The position numbers were made by a program, and so were the translations under genes. DNA of 64,000 bases from Hyposmocoma kahamanoa (lineage: Eukaryota > Arthropoda > Insecta > Lepidoptera > Cosmopterigidae), in contig NW_020654080.1 in assembly GCF_003589595.1 (NCBI RefSeq), forward strand, positions 9,616,735 through 9,680,734. Direction: 5' to 3'. Numbering within the stretch: the first letter of the stretch is position 1; every line of letters begins with the position of its first letter. Shown here piece after piece: positions 21,181 to 33,837 of the stretch. The notes below the pieces were generated by a model, which was not told the origin of the DNA, searched no databases, and worked only from the letters and a program-made list of their open reading frames with translations.

Positions 21181-22550
21181 ATACATTTACTTTCTATACT
21201 TTAAAGATTTAGGGAATTATCTAAATGTAAACAAACCGTAATGAGGTATTACTTATGGGGCCTTACCGGATACCCGCCGTAAAATTTTAATGAAATTTTT
21301 GAAAATTTAATGATCGTATTTTCAGCTAATAGACAACATTTCAAAGCGCCTGTTTGAAATACTATTAAATACTTAAAACTTAACGGCATATGTTAAGTAT
21401 AAATATTTATATAAAAACGTTTAATATCATATATCACAAATTACCTACGATAAACGATTAACCCGTGACACTAAAGTTTGTTTACATTTTGTTAATGACC
21501 TAAACCTTTATACTATAAGAGCGTACCATTCATTTAACAATACTGTAAAATAGGATCATGAAAGACAGGTAATTTCATGTGACCGGTATTATGTAGAAAA
21601 CAATGGATGTATGTTCCTGACAGTCCATTAGGAACGAGCGAGTGTTGTCAGTGTGTCGACAATTTAAACCATCGACAGTTAATTGTGTAGAATTTATTAA
21701 TTCGTTCTACGTCGAGAATGTTGTTTTTATTTGATTTTCAAAAGTCTAGACTTAATCGCGTATAAATATATTTATTTTATTTATCTTGCCTTCGAGACTA
21801 TGGACATAGCATCACGCCCGAAACGTCGAAATAAAAAAGAAATGTGTAAATAATGTGCGAAAATCGTGAAAGCTACAATTAATTACGTATTGTTTTTCTA
21901 ATGACAACTAACTACACTTAGATGATGTGCACTATACGGTACTACCAACTTTCTTTAAAAATTTTTTTTGCAAATAAAAAATCTTACACATGAAAAAATC
22001 TTAATATGCATCGAGAGTTCGACGTAACTTTACACTCACTGATTGAACCAACCAATAGGACTGCAATAAAAAATGAACCACAAAAAATCATTGTTAATAA
22101 TTATTTCAACAAATTTCGTTATTAATAGAGTTCGTCAATGTATAAAACTAGGACCAATACCATGTAATGTCAGCAATGTTTGAGATTGATGCCTCTTCAC
22201 ATGAGACTATGTCGCAAGGAATCGATATTTTACTTTTTCACAACACTACGACTTATCAAACATTGACAATGGATGCGGGTACATAGTATATCAGTTTGAT
22301 AATGATTTATATATCGATCGACCATGGCCTTGTTTGCCATTAACTGCATTAGGTTGACCCAAATGATGGACGAGTTTTATTTATCATTACTTAATTATTG
22401 TTGAAGCTTATATAAATTAAAGGATGCTGCTGACGGATACATCCGCGATAACGCAGGTGTGCATTACATATTTCAAAGCTCGCCACTAAATTGAATTTAG
22501 AAATTACATAGGTATTTAAAGAAAATAATACCGAGATAACACCAGCTTAA
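21181..22550. other. Unassigned; CCCGAAACGTCG motif at 21820
   Basis: CACGCCCGAAACGTCGAAAT at about 21814-21833 resembles the CGAAACGT motif of M3, but the flanks do not match. The rest has no assignable content. Confidence 0.45.
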
Positions 22551-22732
22551 CTGCCTCCGGTGGCCGAACAGTTACCATGCCGGTCAGAGGTCCCAGAGTC
22601 GATTCCTGGGCCGGGAGAACGAGAGACAAATTTATGGTTGTCTATGTGTATGGCGCCCGCGACACAGGGTTTCCCTAGTAGTAGTAGTAGCGGGGCTATG
22701 TTGAGTATGTGCGTTATTATTATTATAGTTTG
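22551..22732 (+). repeat. SINE-A
   Basis: A-box-like TGGCCGAACAG, B-box-like AGTCGATTCCTGG, body and ATTATTATTATT tail. It contains an internal TAGTAGTAGTAG expansion and lacks part of the body. Confidence 0.88.
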
Positions 22733-22979
22733 GAAGAAGTTTTAATCAACGTTAATACTTATTTATTTTTGGAAGATTTACAAGAAATTTTTAAACATAA
22801 ATATATGTTAAGTAACAGGTGAAAGTGCTAATTACAAATCTCCACAAGTAGCACAAAAATACGTCATTAAGGTTTTAGTCAGCAGAAACCAAAACATTAT
22901 TATTGAAATGTAAACAAAATAATATTATTTTACACATTGAGAAATCACGGGTACACGTGCCAATACGGGAAAAAAAAGA

Positions 22980-23215
22980 AAAAAATATAAATAACTACCC
23001 CACCCCTATGTTGTGGAAATTCCAAAGATTCGCAGGAAGCGTTACGCTTCCACATTTATATGGCGAACGACTAGGTATGAAATGGAATTCCCTGCCTGCA
23101 GAGTTGTTCCCTGAACGTTATAACTTGGTTCTTTTCAAGACGAGAGTGAAAAGGCATTATTTAACATGCATGCTCCATCGTCGACCTCATCGTCACTTTC
23201 TTTTTTCTTTTGAAA
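22980..23215 (+). pseudogene. LINE-A ORF2 C-terminus
   Basis: The plus frame reads PHLYGERLGMKWNSLPAEL, then FPERYNL and FKTRVKRHYL. The WNSLPA..FPERYNL..FK.RV.RHYL pattern is the typical end of jockey/CR1-like ORF2 proteins. Everything upstream is missing. Related pieces lie at 36745-37035 and 2650-2745. Confidence 0.78.
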
Positions 23216-23926
23216 ATGAACATATATTTGCTTAAAATATGGTGAACAAGAGATGGAACACAATAGAGAAATAGACCTCATATTTTACCACATCTGTCAT
23301 GCAAAATTATACTTATAGTGATTGAATTAATTGATTAGATTACAAATAATGTCAGTAGACATGCACAAAACAGTTAATGTTCTAATTTTATTTCAATACA
23401 TAGTCAATTTAAACAATAGCAATAATTAAAGAGAGTCAAACTATTAAATATTATAATATCTGTAGTAATTTATATACCAACGTTCGAACGAACGCGACTC
23501 GCAACAGATCGGCAACGAATCGCCTTCCTGCGAATTTCCGATCGCGTCCGTATGCATGCCGACGACGACTGATCGTTTGATTGATTGATTGATATTTATT
23601 TGTATAATATATGTTTTACAAAAGGTGGTGTATTGTAACAGTTTTTGTATTTTACCAAAACTGACATGCAAATTTTATTACATTACAAATCTCTTCCTTT
23701 TTTACAATTTGCATCGATGCAATGGCCTATAAATCGCAAGCGTTTGCGTCGCTGCTTAAAGTAGCGCGTGTGTGTAAAGAGAGACAATTTGCGACTACAT
23801 CACTACTGCCGTGTGTAACCGCTCTTAAACACAGGAAGCAAAACAATATCTCATAGGTAACTAAATATAGTATTGCTTAGTAAACGTTCATCGAATCCAA
23901 CTTACACTGGTACTGAACTGGTATAA
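23216..23926. other. Unassigned; TTGA microsatellite
   Basis: A (TTGA)n run lies at about 23577-23593. A GC-richer patch with TTCGAACGAACGCGACTCG at 23483 has no assignment. Confidence 0.5.
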
Positions 23927-23966
23927 TCAATCGTTTGTTGTATCTATTGATACAACAAACGATTGA
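23927..23966. repeat. Perfect 18-bp hairpin
   Basis: TCAATCGTTTGTTGTATC (23927-23944) and its exact complement (23949-23966) are separated by 4 nt. Confidence 0.85.
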
Positions 23967-24689
23967 AAATATATTCCTTAATTGCTCTGATAAAAAATGA
24001 ATTTGCCTATTAATTGGTCTTTATTGGTTAGTTCTAAAGCATATTTTATACTATAGTCCCGATGAGTCAATTTCACCGTTTACTGTGTTAAATAGGAAGT
24101 AAATGTCACTTACTTTTCACCTATAATAGACAGGTACAAAATAATAACGCTTACAACGTTCCACATAGCCTGTATAGTAGATAAAACTTTTTAATTATAT
24201 ATTTCTTGGTGGTATTCAAAATTTCTCAAAATCTAAAGAAAAAAATTAATTTAGAAATAATATGGCATTTCTAAAACAATAATGTTGTCACTAAAATTAT
24301 GTGAAATTCAATATTATATCATTATTGAACATAAAATTTGATTCTCTATACGTCAACAAAACCGTGGTTAGAATATTGTAAGAAACAATTTAAAGATAAC
24401 TACTTAACTGAAAATGAGACACACTTTATATAAGCCAGATCTGGCCAAAACCACCTTTATTCAAAAATATGATATTCTTTTTTCCTTACTATTTTTATTA
24501 TTTATATTTGGCAAGTAGGAAATTGTTTAAGTGTCTGTAATAAACCATAACCTATATATACATTTTAATGATCTTTCACGGGAAATGAGTAATTCGTTTT
24601 TCATCGATTCTGAGAAAATACACTTTTTGAGTTAGAACACTATTGTATTAACAGTGCGTATTACCTACAGAAGTTTGCATTCATCCAAA
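23967..24689. other. Unassigned AT-rich DNA
   Basis: Nothing assignable; very AT-rich throughout. Confidence 0.5.
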
Positions 24690-24940
24690 TTGAAAAAAAA
24701 GGGAAATTCTCAATTACACTGTATTGTCTTTTTCCTGTTTGTATGTTACCCGATTACTCCTACATTTTTTAACTCGATTTCGATGATTGTTTTTTGCTGG
24801 AAAGGCAATGCCTCAGTAGTGGACCCATTCAAATTTGAAGAAAATATTCCACCCTTAAGGGTGGCAAATTAGCGAATGAATCCGGCTTATTAGATTTCAT
24901 CAACTTTTCTTTAACCGATTTCAATAAAACTTGACAACAA
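24690..24940 (-). repeat. M1 repeat
   Basis: On the minus strand it keeps GAAATCGGTTAAAGA near its start, GTGGAATATTTTCTTCAAAT in the middle, and GAGAATTTCCC at the far end. Confidence 0.6.
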
Positions 24941-25019
24941 AATTTCGATGTCAGATTATTGTTTGTTTGGTGTGATTTCTAATTACCTAATCTTGAACTA
25001 AGGAATTCTCTATGACTAC

Positions 25020-25135
25020 CAAAGTATATGACCCAGAAAAGTTCACTTCTAAATTTGGTCCTACCGGCAATCGAACTCGGGACACCCTCATCAGGCGCCC
25101 ATAGTAATAACCGCTGGGTCACTAAGGTCATCAGT
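25020..25135 (-). repeat. SINE-D
   Basis: The minus strand reads GATGACCTTAGTGACCCAGC, then a B-box-like GAGTTCGATTGCCGGTAGGA, then the same downstream words (AAGTGAACTT) as 60945-61028. Confidence 0.68.
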
Positions 25136-27026
25136 CTGCATATACTTATAGATATACACATAAACATACAGTGAACCGCAAGCGGCAATACATATAATAA
25201 GCAATACTTTATGATACCAGCAAAATTCACAACAATAAACAAAATGCTTGAATCCACAAGCCCAACCACTTTAAATTTCAAAATCCACTCAGAATCCTTT
25301 CGACATCTCTTTCATTTCCCAGTAACAGATCCGGCGAAATCCATTTCAATACAAAATACTTTTGCGGCTTCAGAATTTACAATTCTTTTCTATGAAATCC
25401 GCTGTGAGACGATCCTCTTGGGATGCACAAAGAAAATTTCTGTATTTCAACGGATCAAGCAGTCGAGAAAAAAAAGTGATTATTGCTAGATTGCATACTT
25501 TTGCATTGTTAGAAACTTGTTACTTCGTTTTTATAAAGATACCCAAGCAGTACACCCATATCTAAATATATACTATAAGATATCTAAAAGAATTTCATTC
25601 GATTAAATATTTTAAGAGTTCAAATTCCCTCAAGATATCTCGAAGAAGGTTTTTAGATGATGTAAAGTAAAAGTGGGCACAACTTTATTAATAGATCACA
25701 AGAGTGCTTTGAGAAACTTTGTGTAGGTAGTGTTAAGAGTGATTCTTATCTTTTTTCTCAAGTAACCCTTCCAGAATGCTAGAAGACCATTTGTAGAATG
25801 TAGATAGTTTTTATTTAGTCTTGTATATAGTTTTTAGATAATTTATAGTGATAGTTTTGTTAGTAATGCTATTTTAAAACCAAAATACTAAAGCGTTACA
25901 AACATAAGACGCAATTCTCTTAATACTAATAGATTTCAAATTTAATGGCTTACAAAATATAAACTATCAAAATTGCAACATTACAATATTTCTGTCTTTT
26001 TCGCGCAATTAATCGGTTAGAAAGCGCGGATTGACGTGCGACTTCAAATACATTGTGAAAAGTGATGTCAAACCTGTCATAAATGTAATGCGCTCGGTAA
26101 ATTTTAAATATTTATGCACAAAATATAAACTTAACAAAAATACAGTTATCGATTTTCGATTTTTAATATTTATAGAAAGCTTAAATATACAAAATAACTC
26201 ACAAAACAAACGATTTTCAAGAAGTTCTAGGCTTCTTCAAGCTAATTTCAATTTGGATTTACTTTTTAACAAGAAAAGAAATTTTTCTTGACTACTTTAT
26301 AGTCAATGAAACTATTTTTCCGGATTTACTTCATAGTCATTCTTTAAAAAGAAAAATGGCGATAAGAATTTAAAGCTTTTTCAAAACACTGTTGGGAGCA
26401 TTTTGTATATAGATTTATCTATAGAAAAACTTTACAATACGAAAAGATTATTTTTACTTCCTTTAGTGTAGAAGTATATTCACTATTATTATTATTATGA
26501 TTGTCTACAAAACGCGATGTTTCGAAGCGATTTTTTTCTTTTGACAGTATTTCAAAATCTTTATAAAAGTTATAGGAATAGTGAGCGTATTATGCTATAA
26601 AAAACTTTTCAAAACTCTGTGTCAAAAAAACAATTTAAAAAATTCAATTTGTCGCAAAAAACGTTATTCTGTATAATTATATGGAATGTGTTGTATATGA
26701 CTAGAACGGAGGATAAATTCCCTGCCATATAAATATAAGGAATATTTTAATGACATACCTAAATAAACTTATGTTGGAAGAAATACAATTTTTATTACAA
26801 AATTGAGGTTATTTCTTCACGCCAACCACATTTCACATAATGATTTCACTGTATCGTATTGATAGACGGCAGAATACACATACACAACATTGAAGTACAG
26901 TAGTTTACGCGCTTATTTCAATTGTTTTTATCACTTCATAACATGGAATTATTTCACAATGTTTATTTATTTGTCAACAAACAAAAATGCCAAAAATGCT
27001 CGCGTGCGAATTACGACTATTGTATT
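25136..27026. other. Unassigned AT-rich DNA
   Basis: About 1.9 kb with no recognisable coding, RNA or repeat signal other than an ATT microsatellite near 26486-26500. Confidence 0.5.
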
Positions 27027-27869
27027 CAGCATTGCCAATATGTGGGGAATTCCCCAAATTGTGGGGAGTTTCAACTAGATTGGGGATTTTGTGGGAATTG
27101 GCGCTATGTGAGGAAAATGTGGCCATTCTAACATTTTAACATTTTGTTTAATCTATCAATTGCTGATGCATCGCTAGTTTGATCGTTAATGTTAGAAACA
27201 CTGTGATGGACTATATCGACGTGTTTTTTAACATCGTACATCACTCGTATTATTAACAAGCAGCTTAAATAGAATTGTTATAAGGGCACTTTGTTCTGAA
27301 TTGTAAAATTACCAGTCGGTGCGTGTTGAGTTCGCGATTCTTTCTCCTGCTTAGGCCGGTCCCCGGTATGAAGCAAGACGAAATCAGCTATTGATAAACA
27401 AAGCCCAGCAGTTGGTACTTCCACACCACAACTTACCACTCGTCAACTTTAAATATTAAATATAGGTCGAAACTTATTGATTGTTTCTAACATTAACATA
27501 CTGTCACCAAATGCACAATAAATAATCAATTTACTTAATTTTGTAAGGCAAAGAAAAATGATTTTTGTTTCAAAGACTGATTACAGATTAATGTTGAATC
27601 TAATTAAAATAAATAAACGATATAAGGCCATCTAATTTTATAATTAGTTTTACATTTTACATTCGGTTTACATTCACAGCAAACGTAATAGATTATTACA
27701 TTTTGAGTTTCTTAATTCTTTACTATATTTTTAAGCGATGTATTTCTAATAAATAATGAAAAATCGAGATGTGGGGAATTTGTAGGGAATGTGCACTTTG
27801 CTCTCCCCAAATTTGGGGATTTTAACCGTGATATTTGGGAATTTTGAACAATTGGCATTGGCAGCACTG
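27027..27869. mobile_element. hAT-like non-autonomous transposon
   Basis: The ends are imperfect inverted repeats of CAGTGCTGCCAAT type (left CAGCATTGCCAAT, right complement CAGTGCTGCCAAT). The 8-bp flanks ATTGTATT and ATTATATC match at six positions, as an aged 8-bp hAT target duplication would. GTGGGGAATT-, CCCCAAATT- and TTGGGGATTTT-type words cluster within about 100 bp of each end and could be transposase-binding repeats. There is no transposase. Confidence 0.7.
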
Positions 27870-28713
27870 ATTATATCAAATGATGTGAATTATTCCATTA
27901 AAAATGTGAATATCTAAGGTTCACCACCTCCACCAGATCTTTTAATACTCTTTACTTTATCCATTTTGCATGAACTCTTACAACGTCCAATAGAGTAAAA
28001 ACCCTAATTGTAGTATTTTTTTAAATAAAATCTACTGAAGACGCGCTATAACGTGTTTGTCAATAAGTACAAACACTACAGAATACCTATAAATTAAATA
28101 TATCTAGAATAAGCTTAAGACCTCTAGTTTTTAGAGTATTAATAGACTTTACTGGATGTGTATAGAACATTTTTACTAAAAATAATCAGTTGTTCTACAG
28201 ATGAACTTAAAATAAGGACTATAAGAGTAAATCTTAAGAGAGATTACACTCAATTAAGTTGTTTGGTATTAAGAAGGTTTTAAAATTTTGACTTGAGTGA
28301 AATAAGTCTATAAGAACAATTTCTTTTTTCTAAAACCATTTATGGAGAACTATTATCTAAATCTACACCATATTAAGACTGTTTACAGATATAACAGTTT
28401 TAAGGCGTATAAAGTGTGCTTCTTGGGTATTGAAACCGGGAAATAGTAAAAACGGTCTACCGAATAGAAAGTGCTATGCACAACCAGCTGTGGAACACAA
28501 GATATTAAGTCTTGTGTCTGTAATTACGCAAGTTTTCATTACCGTTTCAATCCGGAACACAGCAATACTGATTTGCTGTGGTAATGGGTAGAGTGGTCGT
28601 GCTACCCTTGTTCTTCTTCTTGGAGGTGGACGTTCTAGTGTAGTTATGTGTGGTTATTGCTCTGGGTAGGATATTAAAATCTATATAGTATTCTTATGAT
28701 TGAAATATCATCG
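27870..28713. other. Unassigned; degenerate Rep1-like words at 28490-28620
   Basis: AACACAAGATATTAAGTCTTGTG, CCGGAACACAGCAATACTG and GGTAATGGGTAGAGTGG resemble a very decayed minus-strand Rep1, too diverged for a firm call. Confidence 0.4.
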
Positions 28714-28949
28714 CCTTACTTTCTCAAAACTCGCATCTTAAAGCACAAAGTTACTGTAATGCAAAAAATGGATTGTATATACAAATTTTGCAGGCTGATT
28801 TCACATCAGATTTCCAAACACTCTGGCCAATTCCTAAAGTAATGCATCCTAATTAACACCCTTGATAAGAAATTTAAAATAAATATAAAGTTTTGCCGTC
28901 TCCTGAAAAATCACTCTTTATGATAAGATACGAGTTTCCAGAAAGAAGG
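28714..28949. mobile_element. MITE with CCTTACTTTCTCAAAACTCG ends
   Basis: Second copy of the family at 6306-6535. The left end CCTTACTTTCTCAAAACTCG pairs with CGAGTTTCCAGAAAGAAGG. CATCG flanks both ends (28709-28713 and 28950-28954) as a possible 5-bp target duplication. Confidence 0.78.
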
Positions 28950-29007
28950 CATCGATATAATATGTTCTACATATGTAGCAGAATATCAGATTCTTCAAAT
29001 CGTTAAT

Positions 29008-29303
29008 TGTTTTTTTTATAATACCAAGTGACGGGACGAACAAGTCGTGCGCCTGATAATAAGGGACACGCCTGTCCATAACAGTTGCAGATTTAAATTG
29101 CAACGATCTGAGGGGCACTGCCATTGCGCCAGTTACCCTAGACGTAAGTTGACAAGTCCCATGTACATGTAATTTCACCAGCACTTCCTTCAAAACCGGA
29201 ACGCATTAATGCTCAAATCACTGCTTGGCGGCAGAAATAGTTACGGTGACAGTACTTCCCTGGACGAACTCTTTCACAACGAGTCTGCTGCTACTAAAGA
29301 TTA
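29008..29303 (-). repeat. Rep1 retroposon
   Basis: Well-preserved ends: ATAATACCAAGTGACGGGAC after a T run, and GACGAACTCTTTCACAACGA with CTGCTGCTACTAAAG. A 91-codon minus frame here is a by-product of the repeat; similar frames occur in other Rep1 copies. Confidence 0.9.
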
Positions 29304-30335
29304 ATTTATAGAATGAAAGTGATAAATAAATTTCAAGTATATTGCATTACTTATTTTTTTATTTACTTATTTAGAAAGCAGACTGTAATGTCTATAATGA
29401 CTATAATGTCCAAATTGGTTAACAATAAGAAAAGTCTTATGCCTATATCAGTATACATTTAACAACAACAACAAAACACTCACGTAAATTTGCATTGCTT
29501 ATCAAAAGGCGACTGTGAATATTTTCATCTAAATATAGACAACAATTAAGACACTGCTTTTTTACCGGAGGTAGTCCATTTTATATTTTGGCTGAGGTAG
29601 TTGCCTAAAAAGGCAATCCCGGTCAGCAATCAGTTTATTAATAAGCGACCCTTATCACGCAATTTCTTGGTATTCATTTGAGTCGTAAACTTGTTGTAAA
29701 AGTAAATTGGTGTACATTTTTAATTATAGAACATAAAAAACACGCATATTTTAGATGATTTTCGCTTAATGAGAATCCGATTCTCAAAGAGATCAGGTTG
29801 TAATATGATCTCTTCCCGGCGTGGTTTAAACACACATATGCATTCTGTACAGTATAAACCGACTTTATGGTATTTTTATACAAACAATGTCCGTAAACTA
29901 TATCAAAATAGCTTCAAGTGGGACAAAACTCAAGCACTGCATTGGTATCCAAATTCCCCTGGAATCCATGGAGTTGTTCGCTTATCCTAGATTATATAAA
30001 AGACCTTTGGCTAGCAAATAAAAACCAACGTAGTTAAGTTTTGCCCATATTATATAGCTACGCTATTGTTTATACCTTGTCCTAATAATACCAAGATTTA
30101 GAAAATATACTTCGTGTACATTGTATTTTTATAATAAACAAATAAAGCTGCTACATTTCAGACGCACACAAAGTTAAAAAGTAATTTAAAAAGTCGAAAT
30201 AAATCCGAGCAGTGATAGCCGAGTTACGAAAACGGCTGTCTTCTATGTGGGATGTTCTGAGTTCAATTTTCAACGAGGGAGCCTGCACCGTAGAATCTTT
30301 CGAATCGTTGTGTAGTAGCAATAAAGTTCCTAGTG
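29304..30335. other. Unassigned AT-rich DNA
   Basis: No family recognised; opposing frames at 29674-29990 look fortuitous. Confidence 0.5.
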
Positions 30336-30628
30336 GCAGCGCTCTTTGTGAAAGATTTGTGCAGGGAAGCCACCTTACTTATTTCTGCCGCCAAGCAGTA
30401 ATATGAGCATTTACTGCTTTCCGTTGTTTAAGGGTAAGGATGCTGGTGAAATTACAGGACCTTGGGAGTTGTCAACTTATGTCTCAAGGTGACAGGCACA
30501 CAGATAGTGGCATTCAGATCTTTGTGATTAAAGGTCTGATGGGCATAAGAACTGTTATGGCCAGGCATGTCGCTTACCACCAGGTACACGACTTGTTCGG
30601 CCCGTCATTTAATATAATAAAGAAGTTT
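30336..30628 (+). repeat. Rep1 retroposon
   Basis: Runs from GCGCTCTTTGTGAAAGATTT to GACTTGTTCGGCCCGTCATT and ATAATAAAGAAG. Confidence 0.87.
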
Positions 30629-31081
30629 ACTAATGCAACTTGATTTGGTTTAATGGCAAAGAAAAATTTTGTGATGTTTCTACATTTTGGAGAAGTCCTA
30701 CACGAGCAATGAATAGGTCGTGTATAATCCATAAACTTGGGTTCATTGGTGTCCTTCAGACAACGATTATTCGTACAAAAGTATTAGCAACGGATGGAAA
30801 TAGCATTTACTCCAACAAGACTTTGATTTACACTGCTTGTTCCGTTCGAAAAAAATACGCCTTTATAGATTCTTTCCCGCGAATATTTATAGAAGACTTT
30901 AAAAATCGAAGTATCGTATTTCAAAGGATATGAAAACGCTTATAAGTATTCTATACGCAAAATGCACTTTGAAATATGTTGTGTAAAATGCTTTTGACAA
31001 CGATTTTAGCACAATAGTTATTTAATTAGTACTGCCAAAGAAAACCAAAACTATAATATCCGGTGTTACAGAATTTTCATA
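30629..31081. other. Unassigned AT-rich DNA
   Basis: One 97-codon open frame (30640-30933, plus) has no recognisable motif. Confidence 0.45.
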
Positions 31082-31290
31082 GTCAAGGCATGGTAGCCTC
31101 ATGGTTTGACCTACAGCCTCTCAAGCAGAGACTATGGGTTCGAATCCGGACTCGCATCTCTGAGTTTCTAGAAAATTATAATGATGAAACCTGCACGTCA
31201 AAGAAGGTTCACGACAAACATTTGAAGTCCCCAACTCGCATTAGGTCAGCTTGGTGGTAGTAGACAGGATTGATGATGATGATGAAAGAC
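31082..31290 (+). repeat. SINE-B
   Basis: TAGCCTCATGG (A-box pattern) and GGGTTCGAATCC (B-box pattern), followed by CGCATCTCTGAGTTTC, an AAGAAGGTTC body word and a GATGATGATGA tail. Related copies are at 39721-39960 and 60600-60865. Confidence 0.8.
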
Positions 31291-32601
31291 AATAGCACTG
31301 AAAAGGTTGTCACGCACTGATGGCACCGCTTGAACATGTAGATTATAATGTAGCCGGGAGAGTCATGTTGACGTCTTTTGTGGAGGTTTGTTATTTCTAG
31401 ACGTATCAGAGCTTTGAAATTATTTAAGTTTTCCAGAAAATGTGTGTGATATATGTGTATAAACATGTTACATCGTTTAACATATATAAGAAAGTATTGT
31501 ATTTATAAATTAGTATGATGAGAGATCGGGCACGTGTGCTCGCTTCGGGGGTTTTACTAGGGAGTGACGACACGGGACGAAACTAAGTGAAAAAAGTGAA
31601 ACAAAGGAATTAAAGAACGATTCAAAATTTGAAAATAAGTGGCCAGGAACCAGAGAAAAGGTGATAAAAAGGTGAAATGACGATGGAGGAGGTCGCCTCG
31701 TCATAGTATATTCCATGCTTGACACTTTAGATTTAAATTCAACTCTATCTTACTTATGATCACAACGGTACAAAGTCATGTATAACGTGCTGTTGACTGT
31801 AGATACCGCATAATAGCGACGGCAAATATTTTTATGTGCATAAGTTATAAAGTGCAAAACTCGACAAGCCATTTTTGTAAAATGTGAGATATTCTCTAAT
31901 GTGCCAAGAACTAACTTTACTTAACATGTCAAAGAACTTACGAGAATCGCTCCATCTTCATGACGTTTTACTTGATGAGGGCAAGACCATACAAAAAATA
32001 TGCTAATTACTCAACGCCGTGGAGAGACTGCAGTGTTAATTTAAAAGGGAACCATAATAATCACACTCAATTGTAAATCTTAATTTATGCAGCTGTCTTT
32101 AATTTGTGGAGAAATAGGGATGCTAAATATATTTTAACAATCTGGTTGTAAAGTTATAAACAACTTATCCTAAAACAGAAAAATAGTAATAGACAATATT
32201 ATTGATATATGCAACATCACGATAAATAAGTTATAGTCGACTCTATTTTAACTTTAATTAAAAACTAAAATTCTTTAAGCTACTCCAATTTTGTTTTGTT
32301 CGGTTCGTTTATAAGGCTTCAATTATTTATGTCGTTGTGGGTAACTTTTTTGGCCTAAGTTTTTTAAGACAAATATTGTTCTTAGTAAGACGTATTTAAC
32401 TTGGCTGTTGTTATTCCTTAATAGTAAAAATATACATTATACGAGGAACCAAAAGAAACTGACTGTTCTTGACAGTCGTCTTCTCAAAGTCACAAATTCA
32501 TTCTAGGAATTACATATACGCTTCTATAAGAATATTCCGGTTGATATTCAAAATTTGCCATTCAAGAAGTTTAAAACTATAGTGAAAAAAACTCTTTTTT
32601 T
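31291..32601. other. Unassigned AT-rich DNA
   Basis: Nothing assignable in about 1.3 kb. Confidence 0.5.
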
Positions 32602-32792
32602 TAACGCACACACTCTAGGGAAACCTTGTGTCGCGGGTGCCAAGGACACACAAACAGACAACCACAAATTACACCCAAACTCACGAGAGAAATAAATGTA
32701 GGCCATATAAACATATCTCCCGGCCCGGGAATCGAACCCGGTACCTCGTCGTGGCATACCAGCATGGTAGCCGTACGGTCACGGAGAAAGTT
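32602..32792 (-). repeat. SINE-A
   Basis: Near full-length on the minus strand, with GGGTTCGATTCCCGGGCCGG, the TTGGGTGTAATTTGTGGTTG body and the AGTGTGTGCGTTAA end. Confidence 0.9.
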
Positions 32793-32987
32793 AATACATA
32801 ATTATACAATTATTACTTGTTTGCGTACTTGAAAGAAAAAAACCCTCGGTAGTGACCTGTTTAGTTCTGGCTTGTTTTTTGATCTATGAAATTTTAAGTA
32901 AAGATTGTAAATAATAAATGTGAATAAATGTTTGTTTACAAAAAACAATCCCTAGAGTTTCTTACTCATTCGTCTCAGGAAAATATG

Positions 32988-33192
32988 CCTAAGAGCCTTA
33001 TAACTATGATGATGTGCGAACGTTTGAAAGCGATGCGAGGACGCCGCCGCGTCCACGCAGCGACAACGCCGCGGCCGCATCGCATCGCTTTACTAGCTAA
33101 GCGACCGCGGCGTTGTCACTACGTGCTCGCAGCGCGCACGCCGCATCGATGTCGCATCGTTTTTAAATTGCCAGTATGATGAGGCTCTTAGG
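32988..33192. mobile_element. CpG-rich foldback element
   Basis: Perfect 11-bp terminal inverted repeats (CCTAAGAGCCT at 32988-32998, AGGCTCTTAGG at 33182-33192). Inside, GACAACGCCGCGG and CCGCGGCGTTGTC are also complementary. The core is GC-rich within AT-rich surroundings. No coding capacity. Confidence 0.75.
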
Positions 33193-33197
33193 AAGCT

Positions 33198-33257
33198 CTT
33201 CAAATCGTCATATTGATTAAAATCAATTAGGATTTTAATCAATATGACGATTTGAAG
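33198..33257. repeat. Perfect 27-bp hairpin
   Basis: 33198-33224 is exactly complementary to 33231-33257 with a 6-nt loop (AATTAG). It lies 5 bp from the foldback element at 32988-33192. Confidence 0.88.
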
Positions 33258-33837
33258 TTTTATTTCTTTGCATATGAAATGAAAATATATGTTTAATTTT
33301 ATACGAGGCGATATGCCTGTTGTCTCGAAACTAATGTACCCGACAAAGGAAGCCATAGTCTACATTATGCTGTTGTAGTTTGCACAGAAAATGACACAAC
33401 ATTTTGCACTTATCTACTGCATTCAACCGCTTCTCTCACTCAAAAGGAATATTCCACCTGTATTTTCGTTTTACTATATGTCCATTGGTGCCTTTTCAGA
33501 TGCATTATGCAATAGCTTACACATTGATATGTCAATATACAACTTTCATTTTCATGGAATCGCAAAATATAGTGTATAAAATTGTATTCCTTTGTGGCAA
33601 CCCTTATATCTCATACTACAACAGCGTCCTTTGTTAAGGCGACTACTGATTGGAAAGATTACTTTGGCGCCTGCCCAGGAATTCTTGATCTTTCATTGGT
33701 TTGATAATTTGCTTTATTGGATGTTCGCAATTTTGATTTCGGCGCGGTTGCTCAATTTCAGCAAAACCATATTATGTGTGAAGAAAATCAACTGACTTTT
33801 CAAAAAGTGAGAGATTTCAGTAATTATAATATTACGT
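33258..33837. other. Unassigned AT-rich DNA
   Basis: Several overlapping short plus-strand frames, none with a recognisable product. Confidence 0.45.

Noticed and set aside
29008..29193. Family of small proteins with AYHQAHDLFVPS-type sequence at many loci
   Set aside because: All lie in Rep1 copies, in both orientations and with frames broken at random; they are fortuitous translations of a repeat.
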